DNA of 64,000 nucleotides, from NCBI GenBank assembly GCA_001596155.1, contig CP014771.1, positions 1,054,001 to 1,118,000 on the forward strand. Direction: 5' to 3'. Every line of letters starts with the position of its first letter. Position 1 is the stretch's first letter. The notes beneath the pieces were generated by a model. It did no database searches and was not told the origin of the DNA. It worked only from the letters and a program-made list of their open reading frames with translations. The translations under genes and the position numbers were made by a program. The stretch comes from Hymenobacter psoromatis (lineage in GTDB: Bacteria; Bacteroidota; Bacteroidia; Cytophagales; Hymenobacteraceae). This document shows positions 25,977-36,000 of this stretch, one piece after another.

Positions 25977-27368
25977 ATGAGTTTTTTACGAAAAGTCGGG
26001 GCCTGGCTCGACGACCGGCTGGGCATCTCCGATACGCTGATGCCGCTGGCCCGGCACCTGGTGCCGCCGGGGGCCAAGTGGAGTTACGTGTTTGGCAGCG
26101 CCACGCTGTTTTGCCTCATCCTGCAAGTAGTGACGGGGGTAGCGCTCACGCTGCTCTACCAGCCGACTTCGGAGTCGGCGTATAAGTCGCTGGAATTCAT
26201 CACGCACCAGGCAGTTTTCGGGCGCTTGCTGCGGGGCATTCACTACTTCGGGGCCTCAGGTATGATAGTGCTGGTGGGCATCCACATGCTGCGGGTTTAC
26301 ATCACGGCCTCGTACAAGTTTCCGCGCGAGATGAGCTGGATAAGCGGGGTTTTCCTGCTGTTTCTGACCCTGGCGATGGGCTTCACCGGGCAGCTGCTGC
26401 GCTGGGATTCCAATGGCGTGTGGTCGGCAGTGGTGGCGGCCGAGCAGGCAGGTAGGGTGCCGATTATTGGCACTTACGTGGCCCGGCTGTTGCTGGGCGG
26501 CGACACCATCGGCGGGCAGTCGCTGAGCCGGTTTTACTCCTACCACACGCTGCTGTTTCCGGCCATGCTGTTCGGGCTGGTGGGCTTTCACCTGTATCTG
26601 GTGTTTCGCAACGGCGTGTCGGAGCCGACCAAAGTCGGCCAGCTCGTGGACCCCAAAACCTACCGCAAGTGGTACCAGGACATGCTCGATAAGGTGGGCG
26701 TACCGTTCTGGCCCTACGCCGCCTGGCGCGACGTGGTATTTAGCGTGGCCGTGGTAATGGGCATTTTCACGCTGGCCCTCGTCTTCGGCCCGCCCGAGCT
26801 GACGCAGCCGCCCTCCCCGGCTACCATCTACACCAACCCGGCCCCCGATTGGTATATGCTGCCCATCTTCGCGCTCTACGCCCTGATGCCGCCGGCCATC
26901 GAGTCTTACCTCATCATCATCGCGCCGCTGCTAACCATACTGGCGCTGCTGGCCCTACCCTTCATCTCCAACGCCGGCGAGCGCAGCCCCCTGCGGCGGC
27001 CCTGGGCGGTGTTCGGCGCGGGCACGGTGGTGACGCTGGTTATCGCCCTGCTCGTGCTAGGCGAGCAAGCGCCCTGGTCGCCCAAGTTCGATGCCAAGCC
27101 CCTGAACACCAAGCTCATCAACTCAAACAACCCGCAGATAGTGGCGGGCGCGGGCTTGTTTTACAATAAAGGCTGCATCTACTGCCACCTCCTGGACGGC
27201 CACGGCGGCCACCGCGGCCCCGAGCTAACGGAAGTCGGCCGCCGCCTCAAAACCGACGAGCTGCGCATTCGCATCGTGAACGGCGGCGGCAACATGCCCG
27301 CCTACGGCGGCGTAATTTCCGAAAAGGAATTGGCCGACGTTATCGCCTTTCTGGAAACGCGGAAGTAG
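25977..27368 (+). CDS. Cytochrome b fused to a C-terminal cytochrome c domain
   Basis: A 463-aa protein. The N-terminal part is a cytochrome b with haem-ligand His pairs in RGIHYFGASG / GIHMLRVY and YSYHTLL / GFHLYLVF, and a Qo-site motif PDWY in place of PEWY. Three further hydrophobic segments follow (about 285-365). The C-terminal domain carries haem c site CIYCH (400-404) and a distal Met in GGGNMPAYGG. No separate cytochrome c1 gene is present, so the fused domain probably replaces it. The stop is 5 bp from the convergent DnaJ-like gene. Confidence 0.93.
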   Translation: MSFLRKVGAWLDDRLGISDTLMPLARHLVPPGAKWSYVFGSATLFCLILQVVTGVALTLLYQPTSESAYKSLEFITHQAVFGRLLRGIHYFGASGMIVLVGIHMLRVYITASYKFPREMSWISGVFLLFLTLAMGFTGQLLRWDSNGVWSAVVAAEQAGRVPIIGTYVARLLLGGDTIGGQSLSRFYSYHTLLFPAMLFGLVGFHLYLVFRNGVSEPTKVGQLVDPKTYRKWYQDMLDKVGVPFWPYAAWRDVVFSVAVVMGIFTLALVFGPPELTQPPSPATIYTNPAPDWYMLPIFALYALMPPAIESYLIIIAPLLTILALLALPFISNAGERSPLRRPWAVFGAGTVVTLVIALLVLGEQAPWSPKFDAKPLNTKLINSNNPQIVAGAGLFYNKGCIYCHLLDGHGGHRGPELTEVGRRLKTDELRIRIVNGGGNMPAYGGVISEKELADVIAFLETRK

Positions 27369-27373
27369 CGCAA

Positions 27374-28528
27374 TTATAGCTGAATAAACATCGGCCCCGG
27401 CCCTTCCTTGGGTATCCGGTAGGTTTTCAGAAATGCCTTCACCGCCGCCGGGTCGTGCTCGAAGGCCAGCACTTCGGCCGCCAGCTGCTTAATTTTCTGC
27501 TCTAATTGCTGCTTTTGCAGCCGGTAGTCGTAGTCCAGCGCGGCGGGGGTAGGCGTGAAGTAATACGGCTTGCCGGTGAAGCCCGACAGCTCTTCCTGCT
27601 CCTGAAACATGGCTTCGTCCAGCTCGCGCACCTGCTCCTTGAGCAGCTTATTGTAGTAACGCAGCTGGTCTTCAGCCAAGTTTTCGAGGTGGGCCTGGTC
27701 AATGCGCTGCAACTCCAGCTGCAAGCGCAGCAGCGTCAATAGCTCGCCAGCCTCATAGGCGGTCGTGACCCGCTTCATCAGCTCGGTTTTGCGGATTTTC
27801 TCGGTCTCGTCGGGTTCCAGGTCGGGGTGCAGGGCTTTTACCAGGTCGCGGTAGAGGGTACGCACGGCCTGGGTAACGTTTTGTTCCTCAGCCTGCTTTT
27901 TATCGGCGGCGGCCTGCTGCTTAGGAGTTTTTTTACGCTGGGCGCGGCGCTCGGCGCGTTCGGCTTCCTGCTGTTCGTGGGCTTCCTGCTCGGTCGCCAG
28001 TTGCCGGTGCAGGTACGCCTGGAATTTCTCGGGCGTGCTCACGTCGGCATCAGCATCGAACTTGATGCCGAACTGCTGGCTGAACATTTGCTTCATCATC
28101 TCGGCGGTTTCGGCATCAGCCGCCGCCGCTTCCTCCGCCGATTCGGGGTCCTCGTACTTGTCGAGAATAGCCTGAATTTCGGGGTGCCCTTGCTGGGGCA
28201 GGTCGTAGCAGCCATCGAGCAGAATGGACACGATTTTGGCGCGCTCGCCCTTGGTCAGCTTGTAGGTATCGTGCGCGCGGTCGAGCACCCGCGCCAGGCC
28301 GGCGCGCGTGTCGTTGTGCCGAGCTTGCAACGGCCGGTACTCGGTTTGCACCCGCTGGCGCAAGTGGGTAGCGGCCTCTCGAAAATCGTGCACGTCTTTT
28401 TCGAGCTTGGCAATGCGTTTGGTGAGGCGGTTAAATTCCTTCTGAGCCTTGGAGAGCGCTGAGTTATCGGCGCTGGTAGCAGCAATGTGGACTACTTGCG
28501 CTTGGGAAACAACTGTTTTTTTGGCCAT
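27374..28528 (-). CDS. Coiled-coil protein with a degenerate J domain
   Basis: A 384-aa protein starting at ATG 28528 (MAKKTVV; another ATG lies two codons upstream). The N-terminal half is charged and probably coiled-coil. The middle contains RTLYRDLVKALHPDLEPDE followed by a helix ending LLTLLRLQLEL, a J-domain with an intact HPD motif. The C-terminus is again coiled-coil. It may recruit DnaK to an unknown partner. It is convergent with cytochrome b and monocistronic. Confidence 0.75.
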   Translation of the reverse strand: MAKKTVVSQAQVVHIAATSADNSALSKAQKEFNRLTKRIAKLEKDVHDFREAATHLRQRVQTEYRPLQARHNDTRAGLARVLDRAHDTYKLTKGERAKIVSILLDGCYDLPQQGHPEIQAILDKYEDPESAEEAAAADAETAEMMKQMFSQQFGIKFDADADVSTPEKFQAYLHRQLATEQEAHEQQEAERAERRAQRKKTPKQQAAADKKQAEEQNVTQAVRTLYRDLVKALHPDLEPDETEKIRKTELMKRVTTAYEAGELLTLLRLQLELQRIDQAHLENLAEDQLRYYNKLLKEQVRELDEAMFQEQEELSGFTGKPYYFTPTPAALDYDYRLQKQQLEQKIKQLAAEVLAFEHDPAAVKAFLKTYRIPKEGPGPMFIQL

Positions 28529-28647
28529 GAGCATGCGGGGTAAGAGATGCCGCAAAATAACGCCGTTTCGGCGTTCTATTACGTGACACAGCCTAGCCGA
28601 AAAAACAGCAATAGCAACACTGCGCTAAACTCGCGTCTATTATGAAC

Positions 28648-29175
28648 TCAATCCATAACTAACGCCACTAACCCCTGACTACGCCAATTATCAGATAATT
28701 GTCGTAGCGCTTGCAATTCGCTGTCTGACTCAATTTTTATTAGATATTTGCTTTCTTCGCTAGTGCCTTTATACACAACTATTACTGTACCATTCCCTGA
28801 ATGAGGACCACCTCTACCTATTTTTTCTTGACCGCTATAGCCATCTACATTAAATACAATACTTTTAAGTTTAGACATGGGTATCATTTGCATTCCAATT
28901 AGCAAAGACTGCTCATTAAAACCGATAATCTCCACATTTCTAGGATAATAAAGGTTTGCGCCTTTTACATAAGACAACAGAGCTAGACTGACCTGAACAA
29001 ACACAAAAAAGCCAAAAATAATTAATGAATATTTAAAAATAAAGAAATTATTTATTACTCGGCCGAGGAAAGCACCAAAACAAGCCAGTAAATTAATTAC
29101 TAGACAAGCGATATTCACTTTTCTGACCCACTCCTTTTTTTCTAGGCGGGTAGGCAGGAAAATAGTTGTACTCAT
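28648..29175 (-). CDS. AT-rich hypothetical membrane protein
   Basis: A 175-aa protein with two hydrophobic segments (about 20-42 and 50-72) and a C-terminal soluble part of about 100 residues that ends in a helix (SDSELQALRQLSDNW). No family is recognised. Base composition is strikingly AT-rich compared with both neighbours, and codon choice (AAA, ATT, TTA) follows. It starts 3 bp beyond the stop of the acyl-CoA carboxylase gene on the same strand, suggesting insertion by horizontal transfer immediately behind that gene. Confidence 0.7.
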   Translation of the reverse strand: MSTTIFLPTRLEKKEWVRKVNIACLVINLLACFGAFLGRVINNFFIFKYSLIIFGFFVFVQVSLALLSYVKGANLYYPRNVEIIGFNEQSLLIGMQMIPMSKLKSIVFNVDGYSGQEKIGRGGPHSGNGTVIVVYKGTSEESKYLIKIESDSELQALRQLSDNWRSQGLVALVMD

Positions 29176-29178
29176 ATT

Positions 29179-30807
29179 TCACACCTGAATAACCCCCACA
29201 TTATACGCCCGCTCAATCGGCGCATGATTCGCCGCGCTTATTCCCTCCGCAATCACTTTCCGGGTTTCCAGCGGGTCAATTACCGCATCGACCCACAGCC
29301 GCGCCGCGGCGTAGTAGGGCGATAATTGCTCCTCGTAGCGGGCTTTAATACGGTCGAGCAATTCCTTTTCGGCTTCGGGGGTAATGACTTCGCCTTTCGC
29401 TTTCAGCGAAGCCACCTGGATTTGCAGCAGCGTATTGGCGGCCGCCGCGCCGCTCATTACGGCGAGCTGGGCGCTGGGCCAGGCCACGATGAGGCGCGGG
29501 TCGTAGGCTTTGCCGCACATGGCGTAGTTGCCCGCGCCGTAGCTGTTGCCGATGATGACCGTGAACTTCGGTACCACGCTGTTGGCCATTGCGTTGACCA
29601 TCTTCGCGCCGTCCTTGATGATGCCGCCCTGCTCGCTGGCCGAGCCCACCATGAAGCCCGACACGTCGTGCAGAAACACCAGCGGGATGCGTTTCTGGTT
29701 GCAGTTCATGATGAAGCGGGCCGCCTTGTCGGCCGAGTCGGAGTAGATGACGCCGCCCATCTGCATCCCGGTTTTCTTGCTTTTCACGATTTTGCGCTGG
29801 TTGGCCACGATGCCCACTGCCCAGCCCTCGATGCGCGCCAGCCCGCAAATGAGCGTCTGGCCGTAGAGGTCCTTGTAGGGCTCAAACTCCGAGTTATCCA
29901 CCAGGCGCTTGATGATTTCCATCATGTCGTAGGGCTTGGCGCGGTCGCTGGGCAGCTGGCCATATAGCTCGACTTCGGGTAGCGCGGGGGGGGTAGGCGC
30001 GGCGCGGCTGAAGCCGGCAGTGGGGGTAGCCCCCAGCTTGTCGAAGATGTTGCGGATGTGGTCGAGCGCCTCCTCATCGGTGTCGAACTTATAATCCGTC
30101 ACGCCCGACACTTCCGAGTGCATGGCTGCGCCACCGAGCGCCTCATTATCAATGGTTTCGCCGATGGCCGACTTCACCAAATACGAGCCGGCCAGAAACA
30201 CCGAGCCAGTGCCGCTCACTATCATCGCCTCGTCGCTCATGATGGGCAGGTAGGCCCCGCCCGCCACGCACGGCCCCATGATGGCCGAAATCTGCACGAT
30301 GCCCATACTCGACATCACCGCGTTGTTGCGAAAAATGCGGCCGAAGTGCTCCTTATCCGGGAAAATTTCGTCCTGCATGGGCAGATATACGCCCGCCGAA
30401 TCCACAAGGTAGATAATCGGCAGCCGGTTTTCCAGGCTGATTTCCTGGGCGCGCAGGTTCTTTTTGGCCGTGATGGGAAACCACGCGCCGGCCTTCACAG
30501 TGGCGTCGTTGGCCACCACCACGCACTGCCTACCCTGCACGTAGCCCAGCACGACGACCACGCCGCCCCCTGGGCAGCCGCCTTCGTCCTGGTACATGCC
30601 CTCGCCGGCGAAAGCGCCGATTTCGACCTGCGCCGCGTCCTTATCCAGCAGGTAGTCAACGCGTTCGCGGGCGGTGAGCTTGCCCTTGGCTCGGTGGGCG
30701 GCGATGCGCTTCTCGCCGCCGCCGAGGGCCACGCGGGCCAGCTTCTGGCGCAGCTGAAAAGTAAGTTGCTTGAGATGGTCTTCGTTGCGATTAAACTCGA
30801 TATTCAT
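29179..30807 (-). CDS. Acyl-CoA carboxylase, carboxyltransferase (beta) subunit
   Basis: A 542-aa biotin-dependent carboxyltransferase closest in pattern to methylcrotonyl-CoA or propionyl-CoA carboxylase beta chains. Motifs include the N-terminal LTARERVDYLLD, the crotonase-like core with GPCVAGGAYLP and SGTGSVFLAG, and the C-terminal half GNSYGAGNYAMCGKAYDP with PSAQLAVMSGAAAANTL. It transfers carboxyl from biotin to an acyl-CoA in leucine or odd-chain catabolism. The biotin-carrier alpha subunit is not in the window. Which acyl-CoA is used cannot be decided by eye; the methylcrotonyl type is the better guess. Confidence 0.93.
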   Translation of the reverse strand: MNIEFNRNEDHLKQLTFQLRQKLARVALGGGEKRIAAHRAKGKLTARERVDYLLDKDAAQVEIGAFAGEGMYQDEGGCPGGGVVVVLGYVQGRQCVVVANDATVKAGAWFPITAKKNLRAQEISLENRLPIIYLVDSAGVYLPMQDEIFPDKEHFGRIFRNNAVMSSMGIVQISAIMGPCVAGGAYLPIMSDEAMIVSGTGSVFLAGSYLVKSAIGETIDNEALGGAAMHSEVSGVTDYKFDTDEEALDHIRNIFDKLGATPTAGFSRAAPTPPALPEVELYGQLPSDRAKPYDMMEIIKRLVDNSEFEPYKDLYGQTLICGLARIEGWAVGIVANQRKIVKSKKTGMQMGGVIYSDSADKAARFIMNCNQKRIPLVFLHDVSGFMVGSASEQGGIIKDGAKMVNAMANSVVPKFTVIIGNSYGAGNYAMCGKAYDPRLIVAWPSAQLAVMSGAAAANTLLQIQVASLKAKGEVITPEAEKELLDRIKARYEEQLSPYYAAARLWVDAVIDPLETRKVIAEGISAANHAPIERAYNVGVIQV

Positions 30808-30845
30808 ACTCGGTTAGCTGGGTGGGAGGGGGTAGGGAGAACAAA

Positions 30846-30872
30846 AAACCCACCCCTGTTCGGGGCGGGTTT
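30846..30872 (-). terminator. Intrinsic terminator of the MCE gene
   Basis: On the minus strand AAACCCGCCCC pairs with GGGGTGGGTTT around a short loop and is followed by a T run (GGGTTTTTTGT). It is 29 bp after the MCE gene stop and before the carboxylase start. Confidence 0.85.
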
Positions 30873-30900
30873 CAAAGATACTAGGCAGGGTAGCGGCGGC

Positions 30901-31920
30901 TTAGTTAGTGATGGCCGGGGTAGTGCTCACTTTTTTGGTTTCGGTGGTTACTGAGCCGTCGGGGTTTTTGGTGGTTTCCTGCTTGGTTTTGTCTTTGCCG
31001 CCGCCAAAAACCGAGAAATGCACGTAGCGCTTGGGATTGGCCTTCATGTCTGAAATCAACTCATTAGAGCTGGCGGCCGTGGCGTTGAGGTTGCGGTAGA
31101 GCGTCGAGTCATTGATGAGCTTGCCGAGCGAGCCCTTTTTGTCGTTCAGCGCCGCGCTCACGCCCTTCAGCGAGGTCTGGGCTTCCACCAACGTCGAGTT
31201 CAGGTTGCGCAGGGCCGGGCCCACGGGCGCGGTCTTGAGCGAATCGGAAAGCTGCCCGAAATTGCTGACGATGCGGTCGAGCTTGCCGGTGGTCTTGTTC
31301 AGCGCCTTGCTCATCTGGGCAAAATTGCGGGTTATCTCGTTGATATTGGCCTGGTTGGCCACGATGAGCTGCTGCAAGGCCACCGTGCTTTCGCGTGCGC
31401 CGACTAGCGTTCCCCGAATGTTAGTTTCGGCATCCTTGTTAATAATACCGTTTACATGTTGCAACGTGGAGTCTAGGCTGGAAATCAGGGGTAGAGCGCG
31501 GGCCTGCAAAGCCGCCGCGATGCCAGCGATGCCCGCCGAGGAAGTCGTTTGCAAATCTTCGCCGCCACTGAACTTCTTGGTGTCGCGGCCCAGCGTCAGG
31601 TTAATGGTTTTGGAGCCCAGCAACGAGCCACCCAGCGAGGCCACGGTCGAGTCGCCGAGTTGCAGGCCTTTTTGCAGCTCCAGCGCGGCGCGCACGGTAT
31701 TGTCGTGGGTGGGTTGCAGCTCCAGGTTTTTTACCTGCCCCACTTTGATACCGTTGAGGATAACCGGAGCCCCCACGTTAAGCCCATCCACGTTCGGGTA
31801 CACGGCGTAGTACGTGCGGTCGCTGGACAGCAAGTTGCTGCCCCGCAAGAAGTTAAACCCAATGGCCAGGGCCACGAGTGCTACCACGGCCAACAGGCCG
31901 ACTTTTATTTCTTTAGACAC
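30901..31920 (-). CDS. MlaD/MCE-family lipid transport protein
   Basis: A 339-aa protein with an N-terminal transmembrane anchor (KVGLLAVVALVALAIGFNFL), an MCE domain (YAVYPNVDGLNVGAPVILNG, KVGQVKNL) and a long predicted helical region (about residues 140-285). MCE proteins form periplasmic hexamers that carry phospholipids between membranes. The Mla ATPase and permease genes are not adjacent. A polar low-complexity C-terminus rich in Lys and Thr follows. Confidence 0.9.
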   Translation of the reverse strand: MSKEIKVGLLAVVALVALAIGFNFLRGSNLLSSDRTYYAVYPNVDGLNVGAPVILNGIKVGQVKNLELQPTHDNTVRAALELQKGLQLGDSTVASLGGSLLGSKTINLTLGRDTKKFSGGEDLQTTSSAGIAGIAAALQARALPLISSLDSTLQHVNGIINKDAETNIRGTLVGARESTVALQQLIVANQANINEITRNFAQMSKALNKTTGKLDRIVSNFGQLSDSLKTAPVGPALRNLNSTLVEAQTSLKGVSAALNDKKGSLGKLINDSTLYRNLNATAASSNELISDMKANPKRYVHFSVFGGGKDKTKQETTKNPDGSVTTETKKVSTTPAITN

Positions 31921-32059
31921 AGGAAGGTAGATTTAAGCTGATGTTAGCCACTTAGGGGAGGGGTAGGCGGCCCGCATGGTTGCAGCGGGCGCGCGGAATA
32001 TTGCTTTTAACGGCAAACGGGGCCCTTATGTTGGGGCGGTGAGTAAGCGCGGCCGTAGC

Positions 32060-32941
32060 TTACCCGGCCGGCGTGCCCTCCAGGTCGCGCTTATACGCGC
32101 GAAAGGCGCGGTAGATGCCATTGGCAATGGCGTGCTGGCCGGCGCTGCTATTGAGGTAGTTCTCCTCAGTGGGGTCGGTTAGAAAGCCGGCCTCGACCAG
32201 CACGGAGGGCATGGCAGATTTCCAGAGCACCAAAAAGCCGGCCTGCTTCACGCCGCGCGAGCTACGGCCCACGCTGGTGCGAAACTGCCGGTCAATGCGC
32301 TGGGCCAGGCGCAGCGAGTTGGTGATGTAGGCGCTCTGGAAAAGGGAAAACAGGATGTGCGACTGCGGCGAGCGCGGGTCGAAGCCGTCGTAGCGCTGCT
32401 TGTAGTTTTTCTCTTGCAGAATAACCGAGTTTTCGCGCTGGGCCACGCCCAGGTTGGCGGTAGTTTTGTGCAGGCCCATCGTCCAAACCTCGGTGCCGCG
32501 CGAGCCGCGGGGGCCGGCGTTGCAATGCACCGAGATGAAGAGGTCGGCATGGTTGCGGTTGGCGATGGCGGCGCGCTCATCGAGCCGGATAAACACGTTG
32601 GTTTTGCGGGTGTAGATGACCCGCACGCCCGGCATGTTCGTCTCAATCTGGTGGCCCAGGTCTTTGATAATGGCCAGGGCCACGGTGGCTTCGTGGGCGT
32701 CGGCCCCGTTGCAGCCAATGTCTTTGCCGCCGTGGCCGGCGTCGAGCACCACGGTGCGCAGGCGGTAGCGGGTGCGGTCGTAGCCGGGCAGGCTATCGGG
32801 AGTGCCTTCCTGGCTGAGCGCGCTATCCGGCGGCACCGTTTGGGGTGGCCGGCGTTGGGTAGGCACCGGCCGCTCAGCGGGTGAGCTGGCGGCGAGCAGC
32901 TGGCAGCTTAGCGCGAGCAGGAAGGGTGCAATAATCCGCAC
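32060..32941 (-). CDS. N-acetylmuramoyl-L-alanine amidase (Amidase_3)
   Basis: A 293-aa exported protein (signal sequence ending about LLAASS). The catalytic domain shows the zinc ligands His in VVLDAGHGGKD, Glu in DAHEATV and His in FISVHCN, and the catalytic Glu in LVEAGFLT. It cleaves peptide stems from peptidoglycan, acting in cell separation. A proline-rich linker (about residues 22-50) joins signal and domain. It is divergent from the LptD-like gene, and the 94-bp spacer contains both promoter candidates. Confidence 0.94.
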   Translation of the reverse strand: MRIIAPFLLALSCQLLAASSPAERPVPTQRRPPQTVPPDSALSQEGTPDSLPGYDRTRYRLRTVVLDAGHGGKDIGCNGADAHEATVALAIIKDLGHQIETNMPGVRVIYTRKTNVFIRLDERAAIANRNHADLFISVHCNAGPRGSRGTEVWTMGLHKTTANLGVAQRENSVILQEKNYKQRYDGFDPRSPQSHILFSLFQSAYITNSLRLAQRIDRQFRTSVGRSSRGVKQAGFLVLWKSAMPSVLVEAGFLTDPTEENYLNSSAGQHAIANGIYRAFRAYKRDLEGTPAG

Positions 32942-33000
32942 GTTGGTCGTTGGGGAAAAAACCAGGCCCCTGGCAACCCTTTGGAGGGTAGGCGGCCTCT

Positions 33001-33008
33001 TATCTTTG
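33001..33008 (+). promoter_or_regulatory. Candidate -7 element (TATCTTTG) for the LptD-like gene
   Basis: An exact TAnnTTTG match 27 nt before the GTG start, with TTTGG about 17 nt upstream as a plausible -33 element. Confidence 0.65.
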
Positions 33009-33018
33009 TAGGAAGCCT

Positions 33019-33026
33019 CAAAAGTA
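33019..33026 (-). promoter_or_regulatory. Candidate -7 element (TACTTTTG) for the amidase gene
   Basis: An exact TAnnTTTG match on the minus strand, about 78 nt before the amidase ATG, overlapping the leader of the divergent LptD-like gene. No convincing -33 element. Confidence 0.5.
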
Positions 33027-33035
33027 ATTCACCCG

Positions 33036-36000
33036 GTGGCTTTAGCTAACTTGCTCCTCTTCAACACGCTGTTTTCGGGTCTTTTTTGCCGCGGCCGCTC
33101 GGGCCTGGTGGCCGGGCTGGCGCTGTGGCTGCTGGCGGGCCTGGCGCCGGCCCTGGCCCAGACGACTACGCCTACCCCCACCAGCTCGCCGGGCATCGAC
33201 CCCGGCAACACCCGGCGGCCCGGCTCGGTGCCGACCCAGCCGCTGCGTAACCTCAACTATGACCGCAACGCGCCCCAGAGCCCGCCGCCGCCCGGCGTGT
33301 CCAACCCCGGCCAGCCTTCCATGCCGGGCGTGTCGCGCCGGCCCGCGCCCAGCCTCACGCCCGACAGCACCGGCCTGCTCGCCGACACCAGCCGCCGCGT
33401 GCGCGACTCGCTGAACCTGGTGGTGCTGCGCCGCCGCAGCCAGGTCGAAACCAAGGTCAACTACTCCGCCAAAGACTCGATTCAGTTTGACGTGACGGAG
33501 AAGATTGCCAAGCTCTACACTAAATCGTCGGTGGACTATGGCAAGATGAGCCTCAAGGCGGCGCTCATCACCGTGAACTACGGCAACAGCACGGTGCAGG
33601 CCGTGGGCCGCCGCGACTCGGTGAAGCATAAAATGGCCGACCAGCCGTTGTTTAAGGACGCGGAGGGCACCTACTCGGCGGGCAGGATTAACTATAATTT
33701 CAAAACCAAGAAGGGCAAAATCGCGGAGGTCGTGACCCAGCAGGGCGAGGGCTACATTCACGCCGAAGTGGTGAAAAAGCTGCCCGACAACGACTTCTAC
33801 GGCCTGAACGGCCGCTACACTACCTGCAACCTGGAGCATCCGCACTTCTACATTCAGGCGGGGCGCATGAAGGTGATACCGGGCCAGAAGGTAATAACCG
33901 GGCCGTTTCACATGGTCATTATGGACGTGCCGCTGCCCATCGGGCTGCCGTTTGGCTACTTCCCTACCCCCCACGCGGGGCGCGGGTCGGGCTTCATCAT
34001 CCCCACGTTTGGGCAGGGCGCGCAGCGGGGCTACTCACTCACGAATGGCGGCTACTACTGGGCACCGAACGACTACATCGGCTTGCGCGTGACGGGCGAC
34101 ATCTACGCCGGCAACGCCGACCGCTTTGGCGGCTGGGGCTTATCAACGGAGCTGACGTATCGCAAGCGCTACAAGTACCAGGGCAGCTTCCGGTTTACGT
34201 ACGCGCAGCAGCCGGTGTCGCCGCTGCTCAGCACCTCAACTATTACGAATACTGATTATCTCTACGCCAACTCTATTAATACCTTTTGGATAAGCTGGAG
34301 CCACTCGCCTACCCCCCTGCCGGGCGGCGGCGTGTTCTCGGCCAGCGTGCAGGCGGGCAGCAGCTCGTATAACAAGGTGAATACGCTGAACTCCCGCCAG
34401 CTGCTGTCGGCCGCGTTCAACTCGACGGTCAGCTACAGCAAAACCTCGCGGCGGCTGCCCATCAACTACTCCATTCAGCTGGCGCAGAGCCAGAACGTGC
34501 AGACGGGCGTGATGGCCTTCACGCTGCCTTCGGTGAACGTGGGCCTGGCGCGGCAGTACCCGTACCAGCTCTTCAAGAAGCAATCGACGGGCGCCTGGTA
34601 CGAGCAGTTCGCGGTGAGCTACAACCTGGTGGCCCAGAACCAAATCAGCAGCCTGGTGCCGGCCCGCTCGCTCGCCGGCAACATTCCGCTGCTGGGCGGC
34701 AGCAGCACGGCCTACAACATTCCGGTTGGCTTTAAGAGCATCACCCAGCTGCTGCGCAATGCCCAAAACGGCATGCAACACCAGTTTCAGATTACGCTGC
34801 CCTCGGCGGCGGTGCTGAGCCGCCACGTGCAGATTACGCCCTCGGTGAACTACGGCGAAACCTGGTACTCGCAGCGGCTGGGCTACTCGTTTGTGCCGGC
34901 CCCGGTGAATGCCGTGCGGGTTGATACCACGTTTGGCTTTAGCCGGGCTTATTCGTATTCGGCCAACCTGTCGGCCACTACCAACTTTTATGGCCAGGTG
35001 ACTTTCAAGGGCGACCACTACGTGAAGGCCATTCGCCACAAGGTGACGCCCAGCCTGAGCTACGCCTACTCGCCCGACCTGGCCACCAGGTCGCAGTACG
35101 CGGCCTTCACGGGTGGGCAAGCGGACTTCAACAACCTGCAGAGCGCCTACTCGACGCAGTTTCTGGACCCGCGCCAGTTCACGCGCTACCAGGGGGCGTA
35201 TAACAACTCGGCCTCGTCGCGCGTGAGCCAGGTGTCGCTGAGCGTTCAGAACAGCATCGAAATGAAGGTGCGCAACAGCCGCGACACCACTGGCACCGAC
35301 CCCTACCGCAAAGTGAGCCTGGCCGACGGCATCGACCTGAACGTGGGCTACAACTTCGCGGCCGACACGCTCAAGCTCTCAAACCTGAACCTGGGCTACC
35401 GCGTGCAGATTGCCAAAAAGCTGAATGTGGTGGTGAGCAGCTCGTTCTCGTTTTACCAGCGCGACTCAACCGGGCGTATTCTTAATCGGTACCTGCTTGA
35501 CCTGGAAAAGAACCAGAATGGTGTTAGAAACTACCGCCTGGCCCGCCTGCTGGCGGCCAACCTGAGCCTGGGCTACCAGTTTAACCCCGCCGCGCGGCCC
35601 AAGAGCAAGGCCAATATCCCCAGGACCACGGCCCCCAGCAACGACCCGATACTAGGTTCGCCCCTGCAGCAGCAGATTTACGCCGACTACCTCGACTTCG
35701 ACATTCCGTGGGAGGCCAATTTGCAGTACACGGCCAGCTACACCACGGCCAACGCGCCCATCCGGCCCATTTTGTACGGCTCATTGCCGCTGCTCTCGGG
35801 CAGCTCCGTCACGGCCAGCGGCTCGGTCAAGCTCACGCCCAACCTGCGCCTGAGCACCAGCCTCAACTACAATTTCACCCAGAACACGCTGGTGTACCCC
35901 ACCGTCAACTTCACCCGCGACCTGCACTGCTGGCAGATTTCGGGCCTCTGGATACCCGTGGGGCCTTATCGGGGCTACAATTTCACCATCGCCGCCAAAA

